DNA from: Bog-877 sp050734135
Lineage (GTDB): Bacteria > Chloroflexota > Dormibacteria > Aeolococcales > Bog-877
Length of the DNA: 64,000 bases
Assembly: GCA_050734135.1 (NCBI GenBank)
Contig: JBOHUG010000114.1
Coordinates: 1 to 64,000, forward strand
Direction: 5' to 3'
Shown: positions 50,587-59,603 of the stretch, piece by piece
Numbering within the stretch: the first letter of the stretch is position 1
Layout of the letters: the number at the start of each line of letters is the position of its first letter
Made by a program: the position numbers and the translations under genes
Notes under the pieces: model-generated
Databases searched by the model: none
The model's input: the letters and a program-made list of their open reading frames with translations, nothing else
What the model was told of the DNA's origin: nothing

Positions 50587-52305
50587 GTGTCGCGCCCGGA
50601 GTCCACCCACTCCCCGGGCGCCGGCGGACAGCTGCTGGGTATGACCTCCAAAGGCGACCCCCCATTCGCCTCCATCGCCGGCCCAGCGGCGCTTTTGGGA
50701 ATGGCCCTACTGGCGATGGCTGTTCACTTCCATCAATCTCCATCCCCCGTCGGGAGCGTTCGGACGATCCTCACCGGAAGTCACTCTCCGGCGACGACCT
50801 TCGGGGCCGCCTGGCTGCCCCCGCCGGCCGTAATGGCCGCCTCTCTGGCGGGGGCGATCCTCCTCGGCGCCAGTACGGTGATCAAGCTGCGAAGTCGAAA
50901 CCTGGTGGGGGCTGGAGTGCTGGGTCGCGCCCGGCGTGCCGGAAGCCGGGATCTCAGGGAACTTCGGCGCGGAGGAAGAGCACGCCGACGGGCTGATCCC
51001 CGAGTCCGGCTCGGAGACCACCGCCACCGGCCCGTCTGGCTGCCAAGCGACGAGCACCTGCTGGCATTGGGTCCGACCGGATCGGGCAAGTCGTCGGCGC
51101 TGGCGATTCCGGCCCTCCTCGAATGGCCTGGCGCAGTGGTCGTGACGGATCCCAAGGGCGAGTTGATTCGAACCACCCTTGCGCATCGTCGCACCCTGGG
51201 TCAGGTGGCGGTCTTCGCTCCGCTGATGAAACCGACGGCGCGGTGGGACCCGGTCGGCTCCATTCAGAGTTCAGAGGACGCCCTGAAAGTGGCCGCCTTC
51301 CTCATGGGTCGTTCTCCCGAGAGAGAGCCGTTCTGGCACGACCTCGCCCGCCAACTGCTCCACGGAATGCTGATCGAGGCCGCCGATCTCCACATTGCCT
51401 TGGGCGGGATCCTCGAACTGCTGCAGTCGACGCCCGCCGAGGACCTCCCGGTGGTGATGCGGCACCCGGTCTCCCGGAGGCTGGTCCAGGGTGCTCTGAG
51501 CGGCGGAGATCGCACGGCGATGGGGGTGGTCGCGACCCTGGTCTCCCAGCTAGGTGCCTATGGTTCAGATCAGGTGGCCAGCGCGACCGCGGAGAGTGAC
51601 TTCGATCCAAGGGCGATCGCCGGCGGGCAGCTGAAGACCCTCTATTGCGTGGTGGCCCCCCACGACGCTCCGGTGCTCCGGGGGCTGATCTCGGCATTGA
51701 TCTCATGCTGCTGGCGGAGCCTGTTCGCGACCCCACCTTCAGTTCCCGCGCTATTCGTGCTCGACGAGTTCACCCAGCTCAACAACCTGCCGGAGCTTCC
51801 GGCACTTGTGCAGTTGGGACGGTCCCAGGGAGTACGCATGCTGCTGATGGCCCAGGATCTCGGCTCGATCAACGCCGCCTACGGTGTCGAGGCCGCGGGC
51901 GCGCTTTGGGCCAACTGCCGGACCAAGCTTCTGCTGCCCGGAATCTCCGAGATCGAGTTGCTGGAGCGGGCGAGCAAGCTGGCCGGATACGCAACCCTAC
52001 ATCGCCGGTCTGAAGGCGGCCATCCCGAGGCGGTGTCATCGCAGCCGCTGCTCCATCCCGATGACATCCGTCGGCTCCGGCCACAGCGGGCGCTCCTGCT
52101 GCGGGGCACCGACCAGCCGGCGGAGATCCAACAACACCCCTGGTTTCGAGACCGCTCCCTCAAGGCGATAGCCTCGAGCGGCGATCCGGAAGAGGGACCA
52201 ACCCCCGCTCCGGGCCGTCCGCTTCGCGATTGGGTGGATCCCAACCCCGGCTGGTCAGCCAACGACTACCCCCTTCGCTGGAGCCCGGCGGACGAAGAGC
52301 CCTGA
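50587..52305 (+). CDS. VirD4/TraG-like type IV secretion coupling ATPase
   Basis: 572 residues from GTG 50587 (or 554 from ATG 50641). Two membrane helices at residues 28-50 and 75-100, then a basic region, a Walker A loop ALGPTGSGKSSALAIPALLEW (near 160) with the family follow-up VVVTDPKGELIRTTLAHRRT, and a Walker B LFVLDEFTQLNNLPELP (near 390) followed by GVRMLLMAQDLGSINAAYG. This is the TraG/VirD4 coupling protein that brings substrate to a type IV secretion channel. It heads a seven-gene plus-strand cluster with VirB6-, VirB3- and VirB4-like proteins. Confidence 0.9.
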   Translation: MSRPESTHSPGAGGQLLGMTSKGDPPFASIAGPAALLGMALLAMAVHFHQSPSPVGSVRTILTGSHSPATTFGAAWLPPPAVMAASLAGAILLGASTVIKLRSRNLVGAGVLGRARRAGSRDLRELRRGGRARRRADPRVRLGDHRHRPVWLPSDEHLLALGPTGSGKSSALAIPALLEWPGAVVVTDPKGELIRTTLAHRRTLGQVAVFAPLMKPTARWDPVGSIQSSEDALKVAAFLMGRSPEREPFWHDLARQLLHGMLIEAADLHIALGGILELLQSTPAEDLPVVMRHPVSRRLVQGALSGGDRTAMGVVATLVSQLGAYGSDQVASATAESDFDPRAIAGGQLKTLYCVVAPHDAPVLRGLISALISCCWRSLFATPPSVPALFVLDEFTQLNNLPELPALVQLGRSQGVRMLLMAQDLGSINAAYGVEAAGALWANCRTKLLLPGISEIELLERASKLAGYATLHRRSEGGHPEAVSSQPLLHPDDIRRLRPQRALLLRGTDQPAEIQQHPWFRDRSLKAIASSGDPEEGPTPAPGRPLRDWVDPNPGWSANDYPLRWSPADEEP

Positions 52306-52342
52306 GAGCCGAGGGGAAGCTCGTGGCTGGTCGCTAGGGGGG

Positions 52343-52633
52343 ATGGTGGAACTGCTGGCGACCTTCAGCACCGGACTGGACAACGTGATCCACACGCTGA
52401 CCGGCTTGGCCCTGGGCGCCGTGGCCGTCCTCTGCCTCAGCTTTGCGGCAATTCGTTACATGACCGCCCTGGACAACAGCCAGCGCCGCGCCGCCGCCGT
52501 CCAGGGCCTGGTCACCGTGCTGCTCGGCGTCCTTCTCCTGGTGAACGAGGGAGCGGTGTTGAGCTTCGTGGAGGGGCTCTCAGGGAGCGACACCGCCTGC
52601 ACCACCAGCAGCTGCTCCGGCACCACCCACTGA
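52343..52633 (+). CDS. Small two-helix membrane protein, VirB2/T4SS-pilin-like
   Basis: 96 residues. Two hydrophobic segments (IHTLTGLALGAVAVLCLSFAAIRYM and GLVTVLLGVLLLVNEGAVLSF) separated by a short basic loop DNSQRRAAAVQ. Size, topology and position between virD4 and the virB6-like gene match VirB2/TrbC pilins or the T4SS_pilin family. There is no long signal peptide. The short tail holds two Cys (ACTTSSCSG). The TGA stop is in the same reading frame as the next gene, whose coding-like sequence continues immediately. Confidence 0.7.
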   Translation: MVELLATFSTGLDNVIHTLTGLALGAVAVLCLSFAAIRYMTALDNSQRRAAAVQGLVTVLLGVLLLVNEGAVLSFVEGLSGSDTACTTSSCSGTTH

Positions 52634-52720
52634 GACCTGCCCACTGCCTTCCGGCTCGCGCTGCTGGCCGGCGCCTCCTGGGGGCTGGCGATCTCGTTCT
52701 CAGCGATAACCTCGACCACG

Positions 52721-54847
52721 GTGGTCATCCCAGCCGTGACCGCTGCCCGCGCGATCGTGACCATCTCAACACCCACCCCGAAAGCCACTCCGACGGCGAA
52801 TCCAACCGCGACAGAAGATCAGACAACCGCCGGAAGCACCGACCAGCAGTGCGGCGGGATCACCGATCCCATGTGCTACATCGTGGATGCCTTCGTGAGC
52901 GGCCCTGTGGCCATCATGGGCAGCCTCGACGGCAGCCCGGACCCCGACCACGTCAGTGCTACCACGGGAGCGATCACCGCTGGCCCGTGGCGGATCGTGA
53001 CCACCCTCGTCGGCAGCAACCCAGCGGTGGACAGCTACAACGGCGCCTGGGGCGAGCCAGCGCACCAGTGCGGAGGTCAAGGCTGCATCCCATGGGTGCA
53101 GCAACTCAACTCGATCCTGGGGCCGCTTTCGCTGAGCCTGCTGGTGCTCGCCTTCGCGATTCAGGCCACCCTCTTCATGATCGGCCAGCAGCTGAACTTG
53201 CGAGCCGGCCTCGTGCCCTGCCTGATCGCCGCCGGAATCATCGGCGCTGGGCTGCCGCTGCACTTGGCCGGACGGGTGATTGACGCCGGTACCTGGGCCT
53301 CTCAGGCTCTGCTTGAGACCACCTTTGAGCACCTGGGCGACCAGAGCGGGCAGCCGATCGATCTGATGACCTGGCTGGCGATGACCGCCTACTGCCCCGA
53401 GGACAGTCCACTAGCCCACCCTGGAATCCACCTCTCCACCCCCGGCCCCACACCAGCTGAACAGGTGCTGGTCCAGCCCTGGATGGACCCCCAATTCACC
53501 CAGTCACACTGCATCGGCTCCGACAGCCCTGACTTCACCAAGGAGGTTCTGGACCGCAGCGAGAACTTCTCCGGGCCCCCGCTGCACGACGCCAATTGCG
53601 ACCGCGGAGACGCAGTTCCTGCCCAGTCACTCTGCACCAACACCGACAACCAGGTCAACAACAATGCCGGCCAGGAGTGCCTGGAGGGGAGCGGCGGTGC
53701 CGACTTGCCTGGCGAGCAGCTGAACGCCTTGCCATTAGCGGGGGAGCCGCGGGCCGGGAACGGTCAGAGCCCCGGTGACTGCCGCTACGCGGACATCTAC
53801 TGGGGTACGGTTCCCACCTTCACCGACGTGTGGAAGGGGGTCGGTCCCCACGGCCGGAATGGGTACGACGTTCCGGATGGAATCCAGGGGATGGTGGCCT
53901 TCACGGTACTGACCGGTCTGGCCCTCTGGCTGGCGCTTACTTATCTGGCTCGCTATCTCGCCTTGGCTGTATTGGCAGGCTGTTCCAGCCTCGCGTTTTT
54001 GCTTCTGGCCCTGCCGGGCGGCCGGCCGGCCTTCGCGCGCTACTGGCGGACGGTGGCGGAACTCTCTGCGGTAGTCGTGGTCCAGACCCTGGTCTTCCTA
54101 GTTTTCGTGGCTATCGTGACCACCGTCTCGGGGCTATCTCCCAACCCAGCCGCGGCCCATCTCGGAGGCTGCCCTTTGATCTCGGCCAACGCTACTTGTG
54201 GAGCCAGCTCCACAGGTCTCCTGGGCGAGGTGGGCAGTGGTGACCCGGGTGACCAGTTCGCCAAGTGCCTGCTGGCGATCGTCACGGTATGGCTGATGCT
54301 GGAGGTGCCGAAGCGAATCAGCCGGGGCGAGATGGCGACCACCGGCGGACTCCGGACGCTGGCGGCCGCCTCGGGCGGTGCCCTCCTGGGTGGATTGGCA
54401 GTGGCCCGGGGCCAGTTGCAACCTCGGGTCGCGCGGTTCGGATCCCAGGCGGTGCCTACTGGCCGCTCATTGCTCGGCCGCACTGGTCCCAGAGAACACC
54501 AACTGGCGGATAGGCTGGAACGGGGGGAGTCCATCGGAGCGGCGGCGTGGCCCCAGGCGACGGGGCGTGAGACTCGCGAGCAGTACATCGGCCGCTCCTT
54601 GCTGGGTGCCAAGGGGACCCGGCCGGAGCTCCACCGCCTCCTCGGGCTCAGCACCGCGGATCTCAGCGCCATGCGCGAGCGCGCGGCCCAGGATCCCTCG
54701 GTCTGGGCTGATCTGGGCCGAAACTACGTGGCTGGCGGGGGCAGTCGGGTCCACGAGCTGGATGCTGCTTATCTCAACGCTCTCCGGCGGGGCCGACTGC
54801 ATCGGGACTCCGACCCGCCCCACCGCGACCCGAGCGGCACTACCTGA
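52721..54847 (+). CDS. VirB6/TrbL-like multi-pass T4SS membrane protein
   Basis: 708 residues from the GTG at 52721, but coding-like sequence in the same frame reaches back to 52634 and reads as a signal peptide (LPTAFRLALLAGASWGLAIS), so the real start may be an unusual CTG at 52637. A Thr/Pro linker is followed by helices LSLSLLVLAFAIQATLFMI and LRAGLVPCLIAAGIIGAGLPL, a Cys-rich external region (residues 225-360), then a second helix bundle (DGIQGMVAFTVLTGLALWLALT and onward) and a soluble C-terminal domain of about 140 residues. The arrangement matches VirB6/TrbL channel proteins of Gram-positive type IV systems. The stop overlaps the next start (TGATG). Confidence 0.8.
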   Translation: MVIPAVTAARAIVTISTPTPKATPTANPTATEDQTTAGSTDQQCGGITDPMCYIVDAFVSGPVAIMGSLDGSPDPDHVSATTGAITAGPWRIVTTLVGSNPAVDSYNGAWGEPAHQCGGQGCIPWVQQLNSILGPLSLSLLVLAFAIQATLFMIGQQLNLRAGLVPCLIAAGIIGAGLPLHLAGRVIDAGTWASQALLETTFEHLGDQSGQPIDLMTWLAMTAYCPEDSPLAHPGIHLSTPGPTPAEQVLVQPWMDPQFTQSHCIGSDSPDFTKEVLDRSENFSGPPLHDANCDRGDAVPAQSLCTNTDNQVNNNAGQECLEGSGGADLPGEQLNALPLAGEPRAGNGQSPGDCRYADIYWGTVPTFTDVWKGVGPHGRNGYDVPDGIQGMVAFTVLTGLALWLALTYLARYLALAVLAGCSSLAFLLLALPGGRPAFARYWRTVAELSAVVVVQTLVFLVFVAIVTTVSGLSPNPAAAHLGGCPLISANATCGASSTGLLGEVGSGDPGDQFAKCLLAIVTVWLMLEVPKRISRGEMATTGGLRTLAAASGGALLGGLAVARGQLQPRVARFGSQAVPTGRSLLGRTGPREHQLADRLERGESIGAAAWPQATGRETREQYIGRSLLGAKGTRPELHRLLGLSTADLSAMRERAAQDPSVWADLGRNYVAGGGSRVHELDAAYLNALRRGRLHRDSDPPHRDPSGTT

Positions 54848-55236
54848 TGCAGGCCGAGGTGCCGCAGCCGATTTCGGGAGTTCCGCTGCGCTGGGGGGGA
54901 TTCACGGTTCGACAGCTGGGCTGGATCGCCATCGGAGCCGCTCTGCCGTACGTCTTGCTCCGTTTACAGCTGGCGCCCGAAGTCGCACTGGCCGCGCCCG
55001 CCCCGTGGTTGGTCGTGGCGCTGTGCTTTGCCGTCGGCCGACGAGAGGGCCGACAGCTGGACTCCTGGGTCGCGGATTGGCTCCGGTTCCGGCTCCAACC
55101 CCGCCGCCTCCGGCACCCCGGGAAGCAGACCACCAGCACTCGCCGCGAGGCGTTTATCGCCGTCGATCAAGGGATCGCGGCTGAGAGGGCTGGGCGGCTC
55201 CCGGGAGCCCGAACCCTCCCCTGGGTAGACCCTTGA
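54847..55236 (+). CDS. PrgI-family (VirB3-like) T4SS membrane protein
   Basis: 129 residues. A short N-terminus with PQPISGVPLRWGGFTVRQLGWIAIGAALPY matches PrgI-family proteins, which have two helices close together (GWIAIGAALPYVLLRL and PAPWLVVALCFAVG) followed by an Arg-rich cytosolic tail (DWLRFRLQPRRLRH). PrgI/VirB3 anchors the VirB4 ATPase to the channel. It overlaps the virB6-like gene upstream and the virB4 gene downstream, the conserved prgI-virB4 gene order. Confidence 0.83.
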   Translation: MQAEVPQPISGVPLRWGGFTVRQLGWIAIGAALPYVLLRLQLAPEVALAAPAPWLVVALCFAVGRREGRQLDSWVADWLRFRLQPRRLRHPGKQTTSTRREAFIAVDQGIAAERAGRLPGARTLPWVDP

Positions 55237-57530
55237 TCCTGGCCAGGCCACCGGCGCCGCGAGGCTCCACCCTGCAGCTGGTCGATGTCGAATTTCTGGA
55301 GAACCAGGTCGCCCACCTGTCCAACGGGGCGCAGCGGGCAGCGCTTCAGATTGAGCCAGTGAACCTAGCCCTGCAGGGAGAGGTGGAACAGGAACAGGTT
55401 TGGCGTCGCTATCGCCAGTTGCTGGCGGCCCTCACCGGTCCGGTTTCGATCTACTCGTCGTCGAAACCCGAGCCCGGCGGGGAGGAGTGGCATCCGTCCG
55501 CAGCCGGTGATGGGCCCATCCAGCTGCTGGCTCGCCAGGATCTCGAATTCTGCCAGCAGTTGATCCGTGGACACCTGGTGCAGAAACAGCGCCACCTCGT
55601 CGTGGTCTGGGGCGGCGAGCTGGCTAACCCACTGGCCGGGCTCAGCAGTCGGCTAGATCGGCTAAGAACGAGGGCGAAGAGCCATACCCGCGTCCTGGGA
55701 GGCGGCATCCAGGTCGGGTTGGACCAGCGCTGCGAGGTGATCGCGGCCAGCCTCGGTCAACTGGGAGCTCGAGCGCGTCGGATCGGCGACGGCGAGTGGC
55801 TGCAACTGCTGCAGGAGCACGGTTCCGGCCGCAGTGACCGCGAACCGGTCAGTTTCGCCAGCTGGGTTGCGCCGGATGACGCGGAGGTGCTGGCGCGGCA
55901 GGTCAGGGTGGGAGACCGCTGGAGCCGAACCCTCTTCGTCGCCTCCTACCCAAGGCGGGTGGCTATTGGCTGGCTGGCACCGCTGCTCCGGGGCCTGGAG
56001 TGTGAGGTGACGGTGGCTCAGCACCTGGTGCCACTTCCCAAGCTGCTCAGCTTGAGCCGGCTTCGGCGCAAGATTCGCGGATTTGAGACCAGCCTGGTCG
56101 TCGACCACCTGCGCGGTCAGCGGCCGGACCGGGGCACCGAGACGGCCCTTGGCGATGCGCTGACTCTGGAGGAGCAGGTGCTGGTCGAGGAGGAGCGACT
56201 CTTCCAGCTGGAGCTCTTCGTGACCTTGGCGGCAGAGACCGTCGCCATTCTCGACAGCGGTTGGCAGCAACTCTTGACCACCATGGCTGAGCTCGGCTGT
56301 GGAGCGGTACCGCTCACTCACCGGCACATAGACGGCTGGCGAGCCACTATCCCGACCGGCGTAAGTCCCTTCGGCTGGGGCCGAGAGATGACGGCGAGTG
56401 CCTTGGCGACAGGGTTCCCTTTCTTGCGGAGCAATCTCGCGGCCGACACCGGGGTGCTGCTCGGTCCCAGCCTGATCTCGAGAGAGCTGGTCATCGTGGA
56501 CCCCTTCGCCCATACCAATCCCAACTTCAACATCGTGGTCCTCGGCACCTCCGGAGGTGGGAAGTCGTACACCGCCAAGCTCTTGGCGGCGCGACTGGCC
56601 CTGCGGGGCTGCCGGCTGCGCTGCATCGACCCCGTCGGCGAGTACCGCGAACTGGGGCGGCTTCTCGATGGAGCCTGTCGCGATATCGCTCCCGGCCGCA
56701 GCTCTGGGCTCAGCGCCCTGGGACCGGCAGGAGTTGAGGGGGACGGAGCGGCGGCGGCCTCGGTACGGGCCGCGCGAGCGCTGGTGGTCTTGGAACTGCT
56801 GGCAGCCGGCAGATCCGGGGAATGGGATCTGCCGGAAGACGATGCTGAGGCCTTGGAGGCGACGCTGACCCAGCTGTTTTCGGCGCAACAGGATCCCCAG
56901 CTCCCGGACCTGGTAGCAGCCCTGGAGGAGGCTGGCCGGTCAGTACTTGCCCGTCGATTGGGTCGCTTCACCGGGGGGCTGCTGGGCGGAATCTTCGACG
57001 GTCGTGCCGGGGCCGAGCTCGCCGGCCTCGCGACCGTCTTCTCACTGGCGGGATGGGGCGGAGACCGGGAGCAGCTGCTGGCTCCAGCGATGCAGATGAT
57101 CCTGCTGCAGCTGGAGTCGGAGACCTCTCGGGATCAGAGCGCTCTGCGCCTGGTTGTCGTCGACGAGGCTGAAGTTCTCCTGGGCCGACCCCGGAGCGCG
57201 GCCGCCCTTGAGGCCCTGAGCCGCCGGGTTCGCAAGCTGGGGACCGGACTGATGGTGATCTCCCAGGTGGTTGAGGACTTTCTCAACTCTCCCGTCGGGA
57301 ATGTGATCGTCCGAAACTGCCACACCAAATTGCTCCTCCGCCAGGAGGAGGTGGCCATCCCGGCGGTTCGGGCGGCCTTTGGACTCTCCCCAGCGGAGTG
57401 CGACCTGCTCCGGGACGCACCTCCCGGGTGCGGCATCGTCATCGCCGGACGGGAGCGAGCCGCCTTTCAGGGAGCGGCGCCGCCGGCACTCCACCAGGTG
57501 CTCTGTACTGACGCGGAGGCACTCGGTTGA
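55233..57530 (+). CDS. VirB4-like type IV secretion ATPase
   Basis: 765 residues from a TTG overlapping the PrgI stop. N-terminal VirB4 domain (1-400), then Walker A in VVLGTSGGGKSYTAKLLAARL (near 440), DPVGEYRELGR in the following strand, and Walker B in LRLVVVDEAEVLL (near 640), followed by GTGLMVISQVVEDFL and the arginine-finger region RNCHTKLLLRQEE. It powers channel assembly and substrate transfer. All ATPase motifs are intact, so the secretion machine should be functional. No VirB11 ATPase is present, as in Gram-positive minimal systems. Confidence 0.92.
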   Translation: MILARPPAPRGSTLQLVDVEFLENQVAHLSNGAQRAALQIEPVNLALQGEVEQEQVWRRYRQLLAALTGPVSIYSSSKPEPGGEEWHPSAAGDGPIQLLARQDLEFCQQLIRGHLVQKQRHLVVVWGGELANPLAGLSSRLDRLRTRAKSHTRVLGGGIQVGLDQRCEVIAASLGQLGARARRIGDGEWLQLLQEHGSGRSDREPVSFASWVAPDDAEVLARQVRVGDRWSRTLFVASYPRRVAIGWLAPLLRGLECEVTVAQHLVPLPKLLSLSRLRRKIRGFETSLVVDHLRGQRPDRGTETALGDALTLEEQVLVEEERLFQLELFVTLAAETVAILDSGWQQLLTTMAELGCGAVPLTHRHIDGWRATIPTGVSPFGWGREMTASALATGFPFLRSNLAADTGVLLGPSLISRELVIVDPFAHTNPNFNIVVLGTSGGGKSYTAKLLAARLALRGCRLRCIDPVGEYRELGRLLDGACRDIAPGRSSGLSALGPAGVEGDGAAAASVRAARALVVLELLAAGRSGEWDLPEDDAEALEATLTQLFSAQQDPQLPDLVAALEEAGRSVLARRLGRFTGGLLGGIFDGRAGAELAGLATVFSLAGWGGDREQLLAPAMQMILLQLESETSRDQSALRLVVVDEAEVLLGRPRSAAALEALSRRVRKLGTGLMVISQVVEDFLNSPVGNVIVRNCHTKLLLRQEEVAIPAVRAAFGLSPAECDLLRDAPPGCGIVIAGRERAAFQGAAPPALHQVLCTDAEALG

Positions 57531-58216
57531 TCCCGAAGGGTTCCTGGCTAGCTGCCCTGGCTCTGGGCGGCTGCACCGTCCCTCTCCTCATCGGGATAGC
57601 CCTCCTGGGGCTCCTCTCGGCGGGGGCGGTGGCGGCCGGCTGGAGCTCGGTCAGCGACCTGCTGCCAGAACCTGGGGGGTTCATGCTCCCCGTCGGTGCC
57701 GACATCCCGGACGGGTCGGTCGGCTTTCCCGTCTGGGCTCTCCCCTGCGGGCCGGAGCCGGGTGCGCTGGCAGTCGATCCCAGCAGCTGCACCGGCTCGC
57801 CCAACCCGTTCCCCGCGGACTACCAGGGTTTCGCCACCGGGCAGTGCACCTGGTACGTCGCCACTCGTCGCCGGGTGACCTGGCACACGTCCTCTGGGGA
57901 GCTGGGCGGGAATGCGGGGCAATGGCTGCAGCTGGCGTCCGATTCCGGCTACGAAGTGGGCCCCGACCCGCAGGTGGGCGCCATCGCCGTCTACACCGAC
58001 GCTGGCGCGGGTCATGTCGCGCTGGTGGTCGGGGTCGCCGCCTCAGGAAACTACACGGTGGCGGAAGCCAACTGGGTGTTTCTCGGTCCGCGGGCGCCCT
58101 ACGTGGACTTGCGCGGGGTCGCTGCCGGGACGACAGGCGATGTCTTCGAGAAGTTGGCCGGCTTCATCTACGGTCCCCAGCAGGCTGGTCCGGGGGCGAA
58201 CGGCACCCTATCCTGA
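57527..58216 (+). CDS. CHAP-domain peptidoglycan hydrolase, VirB1-like
   Basis: 229 residues, start overlapping the virB4 stop. Membrane anchor or signal at residues 8-38 (LAALALGGCTVPLLIGIALLGLL), linker to about 90, then a CHAP domain with Cys in GFATGQCTWYVATRR (near 107), His in AGHVALVVGVA (near 163) and the third residue region VAEANW. It cuts peptide or amide bonds in peptidoglycan so that the secretion channel can cross the wall. This is the usual last core gene in Gram-positive type IV clusters. Confidence 0.88.
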   Translation: MIPKGSWLAALALGGCTVPLLIGIALLGLLSAGAVAAGWSSVSDLLPEPGGFMLPVGADIPDGSVGFPVWALPCGPEPGALAVDPSSCTGSPNPFPADYQGFATGQCTWYVATRRRVTWHTSSGELGGNAGQWLQLASDSGYEVGPDPQVGAIAVYTDAGAGHVALVVGVAASGNYTVAEANWVFLGPRAPYVDLRGVAAGTTGDVFEKLAGFIYGPQQAGPGANGTLS

Positions 58217-58245
58217 GGTGGTGCTCTGTGGGGGACGGCGGCCCG

Positions 58246-58509
58246 ATGCCTGACCTCAGTGTTCCGGGGCCAAGCCGTCTGCGCGCGGTTGACGCCCTCG
58301 CCGCGGACACGCGCTCGTTGCTGCGCCGGGCCACGAAGGTGCAGCGACAAACCGCTGACCTTGGTGAGACGGCGATTACTGAGCAAGGTCAATTGGTGGT
58401 GGAGGTGACGGAGCGGCTCCTCGGCAGCCTGGAGGATCTGCGCCGCGACGAACGACTGCTCGCGCGCCAGAATCTCCAGGGAATTGGGGGGGATTCCGAC
58501 CAACCGTAA
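58246..58509 (+). CDS. Small coiled-coil protein at the end of the T4SS cluster
   Basis: 87 residues from the ATG at 58246, 29 bases after the CHAP gene. Apart from the first 12 residues it is one long amphipathic helix (VDALAADTRSLLRRATKVQR ... VVEVTERLLGSLEDLRRDERLLARQ) with heptad-like Leu/Val spacing. No membrane segment. Family not recognised. Its place as the last gene on the T4SS transcript suggests an accessory, chaperone or adaptor role. The ribosome binding site (GGGGGACGG) is only fair. Confidence 0.6.
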   Translation: MPDLSVPGPSRLRAVDALAADTRSLLRRATKVQRQTADLGETAITEQGQLVVEVTERLLGSLEDLRRDERLLARQNLQGIGGDSDQP

Positions 58510-59021
58510 GAGTGCGGTGTTCCCCAGGGCGGCTCCGCTCGCAGGCTTTGTACTGGTCCGGTGGTCCCCCGGACCGCTGTCTTCTCCGCCGCGTCGATCG
58601 CGCTGGGTTAGTTGCACCGTGTCAGCGAGAATCGGGTGCGGTTTGCGTTTTCCGGTCGGCCGAAACCGCAATGGGCGGCCGCCCCGGGGGCGCGTCGCCG
58701 CGCGCTCCGATCGGCAATGGATCGACACCGGCCGCGAACCGAACGACAGCCAGATCAACGCAATCAAGCCGGTTTCCACCATCTTTTCCAGAAGATCCCG
58801 GGCCCCTCCGGATGACCCTAGCTTCGGGTTCGCGTCGGTACACTTCCGACAAATAATGCGGTAGCCGCCGCCGCACAGCGAAGGTGCTTGAGGGAGCGAT
58901 GGGCGGGTCAGTGTCGGGCCACACGCGCTCCCGCTCTCCACCGCAATTCGCTGCCGCCTGGCCCGGTTCATCAATCGCTCGGCCAAACGCGGCGGGACGG
59001 AGACCAACTGGACAACGTGTG
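58510..59021. other. 512-base gap with no firm gene
   Basis: Both strands hold overlapping open frames of doubtful value. On the minus strand one frame includes YRIICRKCTDANPKL and DLLEKMVETGLIAL, which recalls the first half of small zinc-ribbon proteins (CxxC followed by a helix), but the second CxxC is missing and there is no good start, so at most a remnant is present. Confidence 0.35.
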
Positions 59022-59588
59022 CTAATTCGGACGACTGCTTTTCTCCCATTCGCGAATCCCCTTCAGTCGGGGGCGCCTCTCTGCGATCATCCCCACCAGA
59101 GCGTCGGCGGCTTGTCGCTCGAACCGAAGTTGGAACCCCTCGGGCGGGTGTCGCACCAGGTTCTCGGCTTGGTTCGAGTGGCCCCGGGTGAGCCGCTCCA
59201 CGGTCACCCCGGTGGTGTTGACGGTGAACACGACGATCCGGTTACCCGGAATGGTGACCTCGACGCTCTCCAGTGAGGCCCAGGTCGCAACCAGGTCGCA
59301 GTTCCGGACCACTCGCCGGATGCCGCGAGGACCGACAAAGATTTCGTTGTGGCCCTGCCCGATGTAAGAAGCCACCGCGACCAGAATCGTGGCGAAAAGG
59401 CAGAGCAGCAAGACAGCCCAATTACGGCTCAGCAGCGTCAACACCAGCCCCACCGGAATCAGAACCGCTCCGACCGTGGTCCCGGCACTGAACGCCGCCC
59501 GCCGACGGTGAACCTCAGACGACCGGATCCGGAGCTCGTCGTCGTTGGCGCCCCCGCCGCGGTTGACCTCAGCCATCGCGGTACTCAC
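59022..59588 (-). CDS. Membrane protein with PH-like domain
   Basis: 188 residues (or 184 from the ATG at 59576). A polar N-terminus is followed by two helices (AGTTVGAVLIPVGLVLTLLS and WAVLLLCLFATILVAVASYIG) and a cytosolic beta-rich domain (NEIFVGPRGIRRVVRNCDLV ... ATWASLESVEVTIPGNRIVVF) that looks like bacterial PH-like (bPH) or YcxB-type domains. Function unknown. It follows the UbiA gene by 15 bases in the same direction, so the two share a transcript. Confidence 0.65.
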   Translation of the reverse strand: MSTAMAEVNRGGGANDDELRIRSSEVHRRRAAFSAGTTVGAVLIPVGLVLTLLSRNWAVLLLCLFATILVAVASYIGQGHNEIFVGPRGIRRVVRNCDLVATWASLESVEVTIPGNRIVVFTVNTTGVTVERLTRGHSNQAENLVRHPPEGFQLRFERQAADALVGMIAERRPRLKGIREWEKSSRPN

Positions 59589-59603
59589 CAGTAGCCGGTT
59601 GAC

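Noticed and set aside
55662..56888. 408-codon frame on the minus strand
   Set aside because: Antisense to the virB4 gene with intact Walker motifs.
58510..59021. Possible zinc-ribbon gene on the minus strand (CRKC motif)
   Set aside because: Second CxxC and a plausible start are missing; at most a remnant.
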